From: an uncultured Eubacteriales bacterium
GTDB lineage: Bacteria > Bacillota > Clostridia > Christensenellales > CAG-138
Direction of reading: 5' to 3'
Assembly: GCA_900544555.1 (NCBI GenBank)
Contig: UQWD01000002.1
Coordinates: forward strand, 62,001 to 126,000
DNA: 64,000 nt
Made by a program: the position numbers and the translations under genes. The notes beneath the pieces were generated by a model that saw only the letters and a program-made list of their open reading frames with translations, was not told where the DNA came from and did no database searches. This document shows positions 53,332 to 61,636 of this stretch, in pieces; position 1 is the stretch's first letter; each line of letters begins with the position of its first letter.

Positions 53332-54399
53332 TTATACGACGCTTTCCCCCCGCCGCACAAGCCGCTCAAGTATCGATTCAGAATATATTTTTATCCTGTC
53401 ACCGACGCCCGGCAGCGCCATCGCCGCGCCGGGGTCGTTGGCCGTTTCCAGCATGCAGAACCGCGGCGGGAGGATAAACGTTTTGTTCAGGCACAGGCTG
53501 CCCAGTATCTGCCCGGCTACAATATCCCCGCCGCTGTACCCGGATACCACGACGCCGTAAAGGTAAGTATCAAAGAACGTATGCTGGATAAGCAGCGACG
53601 TAAGCCTGTTGATGCACGCGGATATGTTCGCGCCCACTGCGTCGTTGTAATTGGGGCACAGTAGCATTAAGGCGTCGCATTCAAGCAGCGCGGGGTACAC
53701 CTCCTGAACCACGACGCCGCCGTAGAAACAGTTCCCCTGTTCGGAAAAATGCGTGCAGGTTTTAAACGAGCAGCCCCGGCAATCGTAAACCGTACCGTTC
53801 TGAAGCGATATTTCCGTTATATCGCATTTCTTCTCCAATATGGAGCAGACCGCCGCGCCAAGCTGGAGCGTGTTGGATGTGGCGCGATTTGACGCGTGCA
53901 GGGTCAGCACCTTCGGGCGCGCATGAAGGATGGGTTGAAACCCGCTTACGCGCTCGGCCATCTCCCGCGCCGCGCGCCGGTAAGCACCCATTAAATCCGT
54001 TCCAAAGTTTGACGCTAGGGTTTTGAAGTTATAAAGCGAACCCGTACCCTCTACCAGCGGCTTGCCAGGGAAAAGGCACCCCGCCATGTTCGCGGCCAGA
54101 ACCAGCTCCCGCGCGAGCGACTTGGTGTACAGCTCGCTCTCGCCGTCTACAATCACGCCGCCCACGCATCCTTCCAATGCGCCGGGATGACTGCGCAGCC
54201 ACATAAGCGTTTTATAATATTCCGGCTCAACGCCCCATTTCCCGCATGATAGCGCGAACAGCAGGCGTTTATCCTTAAGGCAGGCGAGCTCCCCGCGCCC
54301 CGCCGAAACCATTTCACAGCGTTCTCCGGCAAGGGCGTATTTAAGTACGCCCTCAAGCCGCTTATGCGTACCCATTGAAATCACCGTGAAACCGTTCAT
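53332..54399 (-). CDS. Two-part flavodoxin-fold reductase with cysteine cluster
   Basis: A 355-residue protein. Residues about 160-350 fit the NADPH-dependent FMN reductase / iron-sulfur flavoprotein fold (ARPKVLTLHASNRATSNTLQ for the FMN phosphate loop; ECDALMLLCPNYNDAVGANI). A Cys cluster, Cys207, Cys210, Cys215 and Cys224 (CRGCSFKTCTHFSEQGNC), lies where iron-sulfur flavoproteins bind their cluster. Residues 1-150 are a separate domain (SMGTHKRLEGVLKYALAGER; VIVDGESELYTKSLARELVL) that I do not recognise. It is the last gene of a three-gene unit, overlapping the dehydrogenase gene by four bases. A role in electron transfer is likely; the substrate is unknown. Confidence 0.75.
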   Translation of the reverse strand: MNGFTVISMGTHKRLEGVLKYALAGERCEMVSAGRGELACLKDKRLLFALSCGKWGVEPEYYKTLMWLRSHPGALEGCVGGVIVDGESELYTKSLARELVLAANMAGCLFPGKPLVEGTGSLYNFKTLASNFGTDLMGAYRRAAREMAERVSGFQPILHARPKVLTLHASNRATSNTLQLGAAVCSILEKKCDITEISLQNGTVYDCRGCSFKTCTHFSEQGNCFYGGVVVQEVYPALLECDALMLLCPNYNDAVGANISACINRLTSLLIQHTFFDTYLYGVVVSGYSGGDIVAGQILGSLCLNKTFILPPRFCMLETANDPGAAMALPGVGDRIKIYSESILERLVRRGESVV

Positions 54400-55649
54400 A
54401 ATATGCTGCTCTCCTCAATGAGCCGCGCGTACGCGCAGCCGATTCTTTCTTGGAGCGCCGGGTTTAGGGGGAGCGCCTCCACTTCCAGCCCCATAGCCGA
54501 TTCGCGGTTGCGGCAGCCCATATACGCGCCGCCAAGCGGAACCGCGCTGTCCTGCCACCTTCCGCTTAACAGCCTTAAAATCCCTATGCACGCCGAGGAA
54601 ACGCCCGGCGCGAGATACGGCTTAAACCCCGTTTCCCGAACGCGCAAGTTCGCCTCAACCGTGTATTTCGTCAACAAGTCCGACCGCGCTCCGTCATAGC
54701 CGTCCCCGGTATCGTTGGCGATTACAAGCCCGCCGCCATGCGGACCGTACGCCCGGCCGCGCGCGGCAAAGTCCGGGCATAACCCGCTCTTATCCCCCCA
54801 ATATGCCGCCCGCGCGCTCATCACGCCGAGGCCGAACCCCCGAATCTGCTCAGGGCGTAGGCCGAGATAATCCATATTCCCGTTCTCATCGCGGTTGCTG
54901 TATACAAATACGCACCGGCACAACAGGTCGACCGGGTCCGACACCTGAGCAAACAGACCTTTAAACCCCTTTTCCCTCGCCATTCGCGCATAGGGCGCGA
55001 TGATTTCCATATTGGATTTAAGCTGAGCCATGCGAACATCGAGATCCCCGCCGCCCGGCTCGGGTACGCCGCGCGAGGCCGCGAACGCGAATACGTCGCA
55101 ATCGAAAAGACAGTCCGTCTCTACAATCCTCACCTGCGGCACTCTTGCATTGGGTTCGAGAGGGAGCATCTGGTTGATCTCCTGCTCGTACCGCTCGGCA
55201 AGCGTTCTGTTCGGATCGTAGATCCCGATCTCGCTGATTAGGCCGCCCCCCAGCAGCCTGAGCCCCATGAGCATAGCCCCGCCGACGTCTCCCAGCCCGG
55301 CGAGGTTTATACGCGCCTGCGCTGGCCGCAAGGGCGGGGCGAGCAGATCCTCGTATCCGGGCCAGGCGGCGTTTACCGCGCGCGCACCGCCGTTTAAAAT
55401 GATATCTTGAAGCTCGCGCGGCGCGCCGGACTCATACGCAGTATCCAGGCTGAGCGCGTGCGTATCCTCTGGCCCTAAGGCCTGCTTAAGCGTACGCGGG
55501 GAAAACGCCGCGCGCGCGTTGAGAGGATCCCGATTGAGCAGGAACACCAGCGGGGCAAAGGGCGCCGCTACCCGCCGCGCGCCCGCCGGAGGCTCCGCCT
55601 CAACCGGGCAAACAGAGAGCTTCCCGTGCCTGTAAAACTCCAGCCTCAC
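54396..55649 (-). CDS. Divergent lactate/malate dehydrogenase-like protein
   Basis: A 417-residue protein. Residues about 112-417 follow the lactate/malate dehydrogenase plan: NAD-binding GLGDVGG (118-124), the ribose-binding Asp in IGIYD (145), QVSDPVDLL (235-243; the usual NPVD block), RGFGLGVM (270-277) and the catalytic His in YGPHGG (His304). The first 110 residues (FYRHGKLSVCPVEAEPPAGA; YESGAPRELQDIILNGGARA) are an extension absent from known enzymes. Substrate loop residues are not clear, so the acid it oxidises cannot be named. It overlaps both neighbours by four bases. Confidence 0.75.
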   Translation of the reverse strand: MRLEFYRHGKLSVCPVEAEPPAGARRVAAPFAPLVFLLNRDPLNARAAFSPRTLKQALGPEDTHALSLDTAYESGAPRELQDIILNGGARAVNAAWPGYEDLLAPPLRPAQARINLAGLGDVGGAMLMGLRLLGGGLISEIGIYDPNRTLAERYEQEINQMLPLEPNARVPQVRIVETDCLFDCDVFAFAASRGVPEPGGGDLDVRMAQLKSNMEIIAPYARMAREKGFKGLFAQVSDPVDLLCRCVFVYSNRDENGNMDYLGLRPEQIRGFGLGVMSARAAYWGDKSGLCPDFAARGRAYGPHGGGLVIANDTGDGYDGARSDLLTKYTVEANLRVRETGFKPYLAPGVSSACIGILRLLSGRWQDSAVPLGGAYMGCRNRESAMGLEVEALPLNPALQERIGCAYARLIEESSIL

Positions 55650-58600
55650 TCGATCACCGCCTTCATGCGCAAAAGCGCCTCCATATCATTTCTTATATAG
55701 CTTGACGCGGGCAGGCTGTAATCATACTGCATAGCCCCCCCCTTATCGGGGCGGCGGGGCCAAAGCAGCGCTTCGCCCAGGCGCCCCAGCGTCAGGCTTT
55801 GCTCAAACATCGCCTGGTGTTCCTGTTCAAGCGCCTGAAGAATGTCGTAAGCGTTCTCCAGAGCCGTATACGAAAGCGCGAAAATGCTCCGCCTTTCCGC
55901 CTCACAAATAAACGGCGGTGCCGCGTACGGCAGAACCATGTTGACCGACGGCGGCAGGTATCCGCCCCGCCGCGCCCCCCTGTCCACGCTGTCACCGCCT
56001 ATAAACGGGTAGAGCATGCTTTCGGTAAACCAGTGCCGCAGGTTGGGTATGAAGTATACGCATTGGGCGTCCCTGCCCTGCACGCGCATCAGATCCCTGC
56101 CTCTCCCCGAAAGGATACCGGCAAAAATCCTGCGTATTTCCACGCCCTCTTCCCGAAAGATGGGGTCGAGCGCTTCAATCCTGTACCCTTTATGGAGCAG
56201 ATCGTCCACAAGCAGCACGGGCCGGCGGAATGATCGCAGCGTGCGCACCTGATTGGACAGCGGCGAATACCCGGGGTATTCGGTTATGGAAAAGCTCTTT
56301 AGATCCGGCGCGTAGGTCTTTTCAGCATGGAGCGTCTTGGTCACCGTGTTGGGAATGACCGAATCCGATAATATCCGTCCGTAAGGGACGCACATATTAC
56401 CGGCCAGCCGCCGCCCGCCCGAGGCGCCGGGGGCTCCGTTAAAGCGGATGATCTCGCTGGTAAGCTCATGATCAAGCATATCCGCGTCAAACGAAAGCGT
56501 GAGCGTCCCTGGATACAGCCCGGTCATCGCCTCTTCCAGCCGGCTTCTCGACCGTTCAATGGCCTCCGCTACCTTTTTGGCGCTCCTGTGAGGCTCCTTA
56601 ACGGCTTGAGCCACGTCTTCAATCAATACGATGGGGAAGCGCATATCGACGTACATCACCCCGTCCTCACCTCCGGGAATATCCCGAAAGCCCTTGCGCT
56701 TAAAAAGTGCGCGCGCGGGATCCTCCGCGCCCTGCGCGCGGTATAGAGCATAGGTGTTGTCCTCGCCCAGCGCGTCGGCCAGCGCCTTATTGAGCAGCAT
56801 CTGCTTGATCCGTTCCTCCCGGGCGTAGACCCCGTCAATGACCAGCACTCGCCCGGAGGTGTGCCCGCGGATGTATTGCGCCGAATCCATGCTTCGCGTT
56901 TCATCGTACATGCCCGCGGCGTTGGTGCTGTGGAAGCATACCCCGCCAAGCGGGGACGGCTCGCCTTCACGATAAAGGGCCACCGCCTGCACGCCCGGCC
57001 TGTTCAGGCGCGCGGCGGCCTCGCCGCCGCTGAGCCCCGAATCCAGCGCGAGCCGCGCAAACTCGCCTGTGAGATGCTCGTTTAACGAAACATGCCGTCG
57101 ATACTCCAGCGTATCCAGGCGCAAAACGGTTTTATACTGGGGCGCGCGCAGGTACAGGCCGTTGATGTACACATACTCCTGCACCAGAGGATCCACGAGC
57201 ATGGAAATATCCAGATCCTTATCTATATACTCGCGTATGCGCGATGAGCTAACGTCCTCCAGATAGACCGGCAGCGAAAGGCGTATTATCCTGCCCATAA
57301 CCTTTTCCTTAGCGAGGCCCGTCTCCCCCTCATCCTCGCCGCCGCTTCGCGCGAATACAATGTGGCCGAAATGATGTATGGAATCGGGCGTGGGAGCGGC
57401 CCGGTAGGCGGAAGCGTTTTCAATCACGTCGCTCCCCGTCACAATATATACTTCGCGGTTAGCAAACAGCTCCCTCAGCGCCTTTAAATCCTCGGGAGCG
57501 GCCAGATTTACAGGCCTGTCGTCCGGGAACAGAAAAACATCCGGCGCGTCCGCCACGCTCATGTTGACTATTCCTCGCCGCACAAGCTTGGGCTGCGTCC
57601 GTTTGCTCCATGAAAATTCATCCACCGCAAGATAAACCTCCATACCCAGATTGCGTATTTCATCCACAATACCCCTGTGCCCCGTCGAAAACGGATCGAA
57701 GGTTCCGGGGAAAAACGCGGCGTCAGGCTGGGGAGCGAACTTTATCGGGCCAAAACGCGCGTTCGCGTCGGTTATAAAACGGTACAGATGATTGAGCATC
57801 GCGGCGGTATTAAAAAACATCAGCCTTCCACCGCTCTGCTCATGGATAAGCGTGAGGAGCTTCTTGTGAATTTTCTTAAACAGCCGGAGCTTCTTCGCAA
57901 ACCCCATATCCTCGCTTCCAAACAGCCCTCGCCCTATTACCTGCAGCGCCTCCTGCCGAACGCCTTCCGCATAATGGGTCAGCCCCAAAAGCAGCAGCCC
58001 GGCGGCGCGCATGCGCCTGCTCTCAACCGTGCCGGCCGGTTCCCCGGCGTTTTGCGCATAGGTATCATAATGCGCCAGCAGCACGCCGAGTGTATGGAGC
58101 GTCATGCACGCGGCGCGTTCATTGGCGGATTTGATATGCCGTTCAAAATCGTCGAGCACCTCGTCAAGCTCCTTATGCGGGAGGAAAAGCGCCAGCCGGC
58201 CAAGGCAGGGCGGTATGTACCGGGAAAACTCATAGCGGGCCGTTTCAAGACCCCTCGTAAGCTCAACGGCTATTTCGTTGCACTGATCGACCGAGAGCAT
58301 CGGCGCAATGGTGATAAGCGCGTCGCCGGCATGCTCTCTCACCGTCAGGTGCTCGCTTACGCGTACGAGATTGGACAGGTGCGTCGCCACATGGAAAGCC
58401 TGCGCGGCGTCGCTCCTCGTCAGCTCCGTAAGCCAATCGATATTCGTCACCTTCATTATCCAGGGCGTCGCGGATTTGAGGTTTTCAAGAAAGAGCTCAG
58501 ACGGCTCCTGCTTCTCAAGCCGGCCGGAATACTTCTTAACTAGCTCCGTACCGCCTGCGAGCCGCAGCGCCTTGTTCAATAAATAGATAACCGTGATATC

Positions 58601-60466
58601 CGCCGTTTCGTCAATTGCAGCTGCGGCGCTCAGCGCCGCTTCGTTCCATGGCCCCTCGCGCCCGTCCATGACCCTTATCATGAATCTGAGCGCGCACGAC
58701 TGAAGCCTTCTCTCCCCGCTATCTAAAAGGCGGGCGCAATACCCTATGAGCATAGCGATTTCCTCATCGCTAAGCAGGCCAAGCTCAATGCCGAAAAGCG
58801 TATCGACCAGCGCGAAGCGATCCTCCAAAGCGGGGTTTTCTTCGCGAAAACGCGCAAGTAGCGGATCGAGATAGACCCGCGCGCCGTCCCGAGCGCAATT
58901 AGCCAGTACGGCCTTGGCCACCACCTTTAACGAGCCAGTTACCCTTGAACGGTGTTTAGGTGAAATCTTGTGATCCGGGTGCAATATCAGTTCCAGGTAT
59001 TCTTCAAACAGGGCCGCGCGTTCATTCAGGCTCTCCTCAAGGGCCGGGGGGATAGCGGAGGCCGGGGCGTGAGCTGGCAGCTCCTTACGGTACTGCGCTG
59101 CGCTGTTTGCCAGTATAGCGCCCATCAGCCTGCCCGCCTTGCGCCTGATATCCCCTTCCGGGTGCATCAAAAGCTCGTATAAAAAGCGGAGCGTCATAAC
59201 TTTTTGGCGCCGGGTCATATAAGTGAAATACTCCTCGAATATATTCAGGTATGTGCGGATGTGGCTCCGGTTCCGCTCGCCCCTCGCGTGCTCAAGCAGA
59301 TCCCCGAACGATTCTTCCGAGCTTATGGAGCGCATCAGCCTGAGGTTATGCTCCACAGTCAAGCGCTTAAGCGCCCTTACCGCGCCTTCGGGAGATAAAA
59401 GAGCGGGAGCCGCTTGAAACGCCGGCACGGGCGTTTCGTCCCACGGATCCGTATTCACGCCTTTGGAGACAAGGTAATCCTCAAAATCCTTGAGCTTTAG
59501 GTAAACGCGCTCGTAACGATCCCGTTTTGTCTCATCCACGTTATCAAGCTTTCCGAGTATCACGTCATAGGATTCTGCAAGCGAAAAGATTCTCGTCCGC
59601 TCGAAACCGGTTTCGTCTCTGGCGCTTTTTACCCGGAAATCGGCGTAGATGAGCAGCAGCGACTCAACGGGAAGGTTTTCAAGCTCAAGATCCCAGGTGG
59701 AATGATTGGCCGAGATATGCGCAATATCCGGCGCCCCCTCCCTGCGCAGCCATTGATCCGTATAAAAATAATGCAGGTAGGGTATGCGGCGCGTGTCCAC
59801 GCCCCGGCAGCCGAATTTGCCGATATCATGCGCGGCCGCGGCCGCGCTTACAAGGGGCAGATCGACGGCTATCCCCGCCATATTCGCCTGTTTCGCCGCA
59901 TGCATCGCCATATGATGGACGCACGCCGTATGCGAAAGCGCGTCGAACGGGCGAAGCTCCCGGCTCAGGCGGAACATTTCCAGCACGTACAGCCTGTCCA
60001 TAGCGTCAAGGAAACGTTCATACTGCTCAGTTACCCGGCTGTTTGTGCATTCCTCCGGCGTTAGAAGGGCCATATCCGTAAAGGGGTTAAACCCTCTCGC
60101 GGCCTTTTCCTCATTTAGCGCGCGGCGCAGGCAGCGCAAGGCGAAACAAAACGCGCGCTCATGCTCCTTGTCGCGCGGCGGCCTTCCCTCCTCAGGGAAG
60201 ACGCCGTGAAGAAGCTCCCCGTAGATATATTCCGCCCAGCCCTCCTCCGGCTCGGGGCAGATTTCCGCCATTACGGGGATGCAGGCCGCAAGCACCTTCA
60301 TACAGGAAACCGGCTGCTCCAGCGCCGCCTCCATACCCACGCGGAACCCCAGCTCCTCGAGAATTGCTTTCATAACGCGCTTGGGCATATTTTCGTCCAA
60401 AGCGCATTGGGCGTAAAGCTCCTCCGCCAACGCGCGGTAAAAATCCTGAAAAGCTCTTTTGCGCAT
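55646..60466 (-). CDS. Giant multidomain protein: HD, helical repeats, NMN/NaMN adenylyltransferase-like, acetyltransferase-like, PRTase-like
   Basis: About 1606 residues from the ATG at 60466 (GGAGG four bases upstream; TTG at 60478 is less likely). Domains in order, numbered from that ATG: an HD phosphohydrolase domain with His184, His213-Asp214 in AHDIGKFG and Asp276 in IYADFRVK; about 380-905, helical repeats of HEAT type; about 916-1105, a nucleotidyltransferase with FFPGTFDPFSTGH and DVSSSRIREYI, which match the (H/T)xGH and SxTxxR motifs of nicotinate/nicotinamide-mononucleotide adenylyltransferases; about 1125-1280, an acetyltransferase-like region (IDGVYAREERIKQMLLNKAL); about 1300-1500, a phosphoribosyltransferase-like domain with RPVLLVDDLLHKGYR. 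I know of no characterised protein with this order. It begins the three-gene unit. Confidence 0.8.
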   Translation of the reverse strand: MRKRAFQDFYRALAEELYAQCALDENMPKRVMKAILEELGFRVGMEAALEQPVSCMKVLAACIPVMAEICPEPEEGWAEYIYGELLHGVFPEEGRPPRDKEHERAFCFALRCLRRALNEEKAARGFNPFTDMALLTPEECTNSRVTEQYERFLDAMDRLYVLEMFRLSRELRPFDALSHTACVHHMAMHAAKQANMAGIAVDLPLVSAAAAAHDIGKFGCRGVDTRRIPYLHYFYTDQWLRREGAPDIAHISANHSTWDLELENLPVESLLLIYADFRVKSARDETGFERTRIFSLAESYDVILGKLDNVDETKRDRYERVYLKLKDFEDYLVSKGVNTDPWDETPVPAFQAAPALLSPEGAVRALKRLTVEHNLRLMRSISSEESFGDLLEHARGERNRSHIRTYLNIFEEYFTYMTRRQKVMTLRFLYELLMHPEGDIRRKAGRLMGAILANSAAQYRKELPAHAPASAIPPALEESLNERAALFEEYLELILHPDHKISPKHRSRVTGSLKVVAKAVLANCARDGARVYLDPLLARFREENPALEDRFALVDTLFGIELGLLSDEEIAMLIGYCARLLDSGERRLQSCALRFMIRVMDGREGPWNEAALSAAAAIDETADITVIYLLNKALRLAGGTELVKKYSGRLEKQEPSELFLENLKSATPWIMKVTNIDWLTELTRSDAAQAFHVATHLSNLVRVSEHLTVREHAGDALITIAPMLSVDQCNEIAVELTRGLETARYEFSRYIPPCLGRLALFLPHKELDEVLDDFERHIKSANERAACMTLHTLGVLLAHYDTYAQNAGEPAGTVESRRMRAAGLLLLGLTHYAEGVRQEALQVIGRGLFGSEDMGFAKKLRLFKKIHKKLLTLIHEQSGGRLMFFNTAAMLNHLYRFITDANARFGPIKFAPQPDAAFFPGTFDPFSTGHRGIVDEIRNLGMEVYLAVDEFSWSKRTQPKLVRRGIVNMSVADAPDVFLFPDDRPVNLAAPEDLKALRELFANREVYIVTGSDVIENASAYRAAPTPDSIHHFGHIVFARSGGEDEGETGLAKEKVMGRIIRLSLPVYLEDVSSSRIREYIDKDLDISMLVDPLVQEYVYINGLYLRAPQYKTVLRLDTLEYRRHVSLNEHLTGEFARLALDSGLSGGEAAARLNRPGVQAVALYREGEPSPLGGVCFHSTNAAGMYDETRSMDSAQYIRGHTSGRVLVIDGVYAREERIKQMLLNKALADALGEDNTYALYRAQGAEDPARALFKRKGFRDIPGGEDGVMYVDMRFPIVLIEDVAQAVKEPHRSAKKVAEAIERSRSRLEEAMTGLYPGTLTLSFDADMLDHELTSEIIRFNGAPGASGGRRLAGNMCVPYGRILSDSVIPNTVTKTLHAEKTYAPDLKSFSITEYPGYSPLSNQVRTLRSFRRPVLLVDDLLHKGYRIEALDPIFREEGVEIRRIFAGILSGRGRDLMRVQGRDAQCVYFIPNLRHWFTESMLYPFIGGDSVDRGARRGGYLPPSVNMVLPYAAPPFICEAERRSIFALSYTALENAYDILQALEQEHQAMFEQSLTLGRLGEALLWPRRPDKGGAMQYDYSLPASSYIRNDMEALLRMKAVIE

Positions 60467-60751
60467 ATAACCTCCCAATAAATCCGTCTGGCTTTATTAT
60501 ACCGCGCGGCGGCGCTCCATGCCATCTAAAAGCGCTGTCAATACGTTTCTGGAACGCTGCAACTCGTGCTGAGCACATATTACATTATCAGCCTGGCTGG
60601 TTTGGCGTGCGTTTAGCATAAACTCCATAAACAGCCTGCTTTAATTGTTAAAGAGACGAAAATAATAGCATCTTAAAAAAAATGATGCTATACTAAATTG
60701 AATAAATTGTAGATATAATGTGTCAATTATGTAAAGGGGGAATGATACTTA
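60467..60751. other. Divergent promoter region
   Basis: On the minus strand TATAAT at 60496-60501 is a possible -10 for the giant gene, with a weak -35. For the plus-strand pair TATAAT at 60714-60719 is a likely -10. An 8-bp inverted repeat ATAGCATC/GATGCTAT (60665-60672, 60684-60691) with an A-rich loop lies between and may be an operator or terminator. Confidence 0.45.
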
Positions 60752-61636
60752 ATGGAGGTCAGAAAGCGCCGCTGGGGCGACCGCAGGGACGGGTACCGTC
60801 TCCGGCCGGGGGAGATAGACGGATTTCACACCTTTTTGCCGTACTTGCTCCTCAACAGAGCCGACTGCGAAGCATTTATCAGCGAGCAGATCGATCTAAC
60901 AAACATCACGGCGTATCTGGAACGGAAAAACGCGGATAACCCGCAATACAAGTACACGTTTTTCCACGTAATCGCCGCCGCGCTGGTTAAAACCATCGTG
61001 CACCGCCCGTTAATGAACCGCTTTATTCAAGGCAAACGTTTTTATCAACGCAATTATTTATCTTTAGCATTTGTCGCCAAAAAGCAGTTCAAGGACGACG
61101 GCGCCGAAGGGCTTTTGTTTTTAAAGTTCGGCGAGGATACAACCATTGATTCGCTTCACGACCGGATCTGGAAAGAGGTCGGCGAGGTGCGGGGCGGTAA
61201 GGTGGATAACACCACCGGCGCCATGGATACTTTAGCCAAGCTTCCAAGGTGGCTGCTTCGCATTGTGATGTTTGCGCTTATGAAGCTGGACTTTTATGGA
61301 AAGATGCCATATTCGCTGTCCAAGGAGGACCCTTATTATTCCACCGTGTTTATGAGCAACCTTGGCTCCATCAAGCTCAACGCGGGCTATCACCACCTGA
61401 CAAATTGGGGAACATGCTCCCTTTTCGTCGTGATAGGCGAAAAGCGCCTCGCGCCCAAATACGATGAAAGCGGCCGGGTGGAAACGATGCGGCCGGTCCT
61501 GGATCTGGGCATCACGCTCGATGAGCGGCTAGCGGACGGTTATTATTATTCCAAAACGATTCATTTGCTCAAGCATCTGCTTGAAAACCCCGAGCTGCTT
61601 GAGCGGCCGGCGAAGGAGGCCGTTAATTATGAATAG
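60752..61636 (+). CDS. E2-type (2-oxoacid dehydrogenase) acyltransferase domain protein
   Basis: A 294-residue stand-alone catalytic domain of the lipoyl/CoA acyltransferase fold (PF00198 type). Conserved segments: KYTFFHVIAAALVKTIVHRP, YSTVFMSNLGSIKLNAGYHH, LDLGITLDERLADGYYYSKT. It has no lipoyl or subunit-binding domain. In classical E2 enzymes the motif is DHRxxDG; here the His is Glu (Glu258), with Asp262 and Gly263 kept. That would change or abolish the usual chemistry. The next gene, an acyl-CoA synthetase, begins eight bases before its stop, so the pair may act on the same acyl group. GGGGGAATGATACTTA precedes the ATG. Confidence 0.85.
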   Translation: MEVRKRRWGDRRDGYRLRPGEIDGFHTFLPYLLLNRADCEAFISEQIDLTNITAYLERKNADNPQYKYTFFHVIAAALVKTIVHRPLMNRFIQGKRFYQRNYLSLAFVAKKQFKDDGAEGLLFLKFGEDTTIDSLHDRIWKEVGEVRGGKVDNTTGAMDTLAKLPRWLLRIVMFALMKLDFYGKMPYSLSKEDPYYSTVFMSNLGSIKLNAGYHHLTNWGTCSLFVVIGEKRLAPKYDESGRVETMRPVLDLGITLDERLADGYYYSKTIHLLKHLLENPELLERPAKEAVNYE

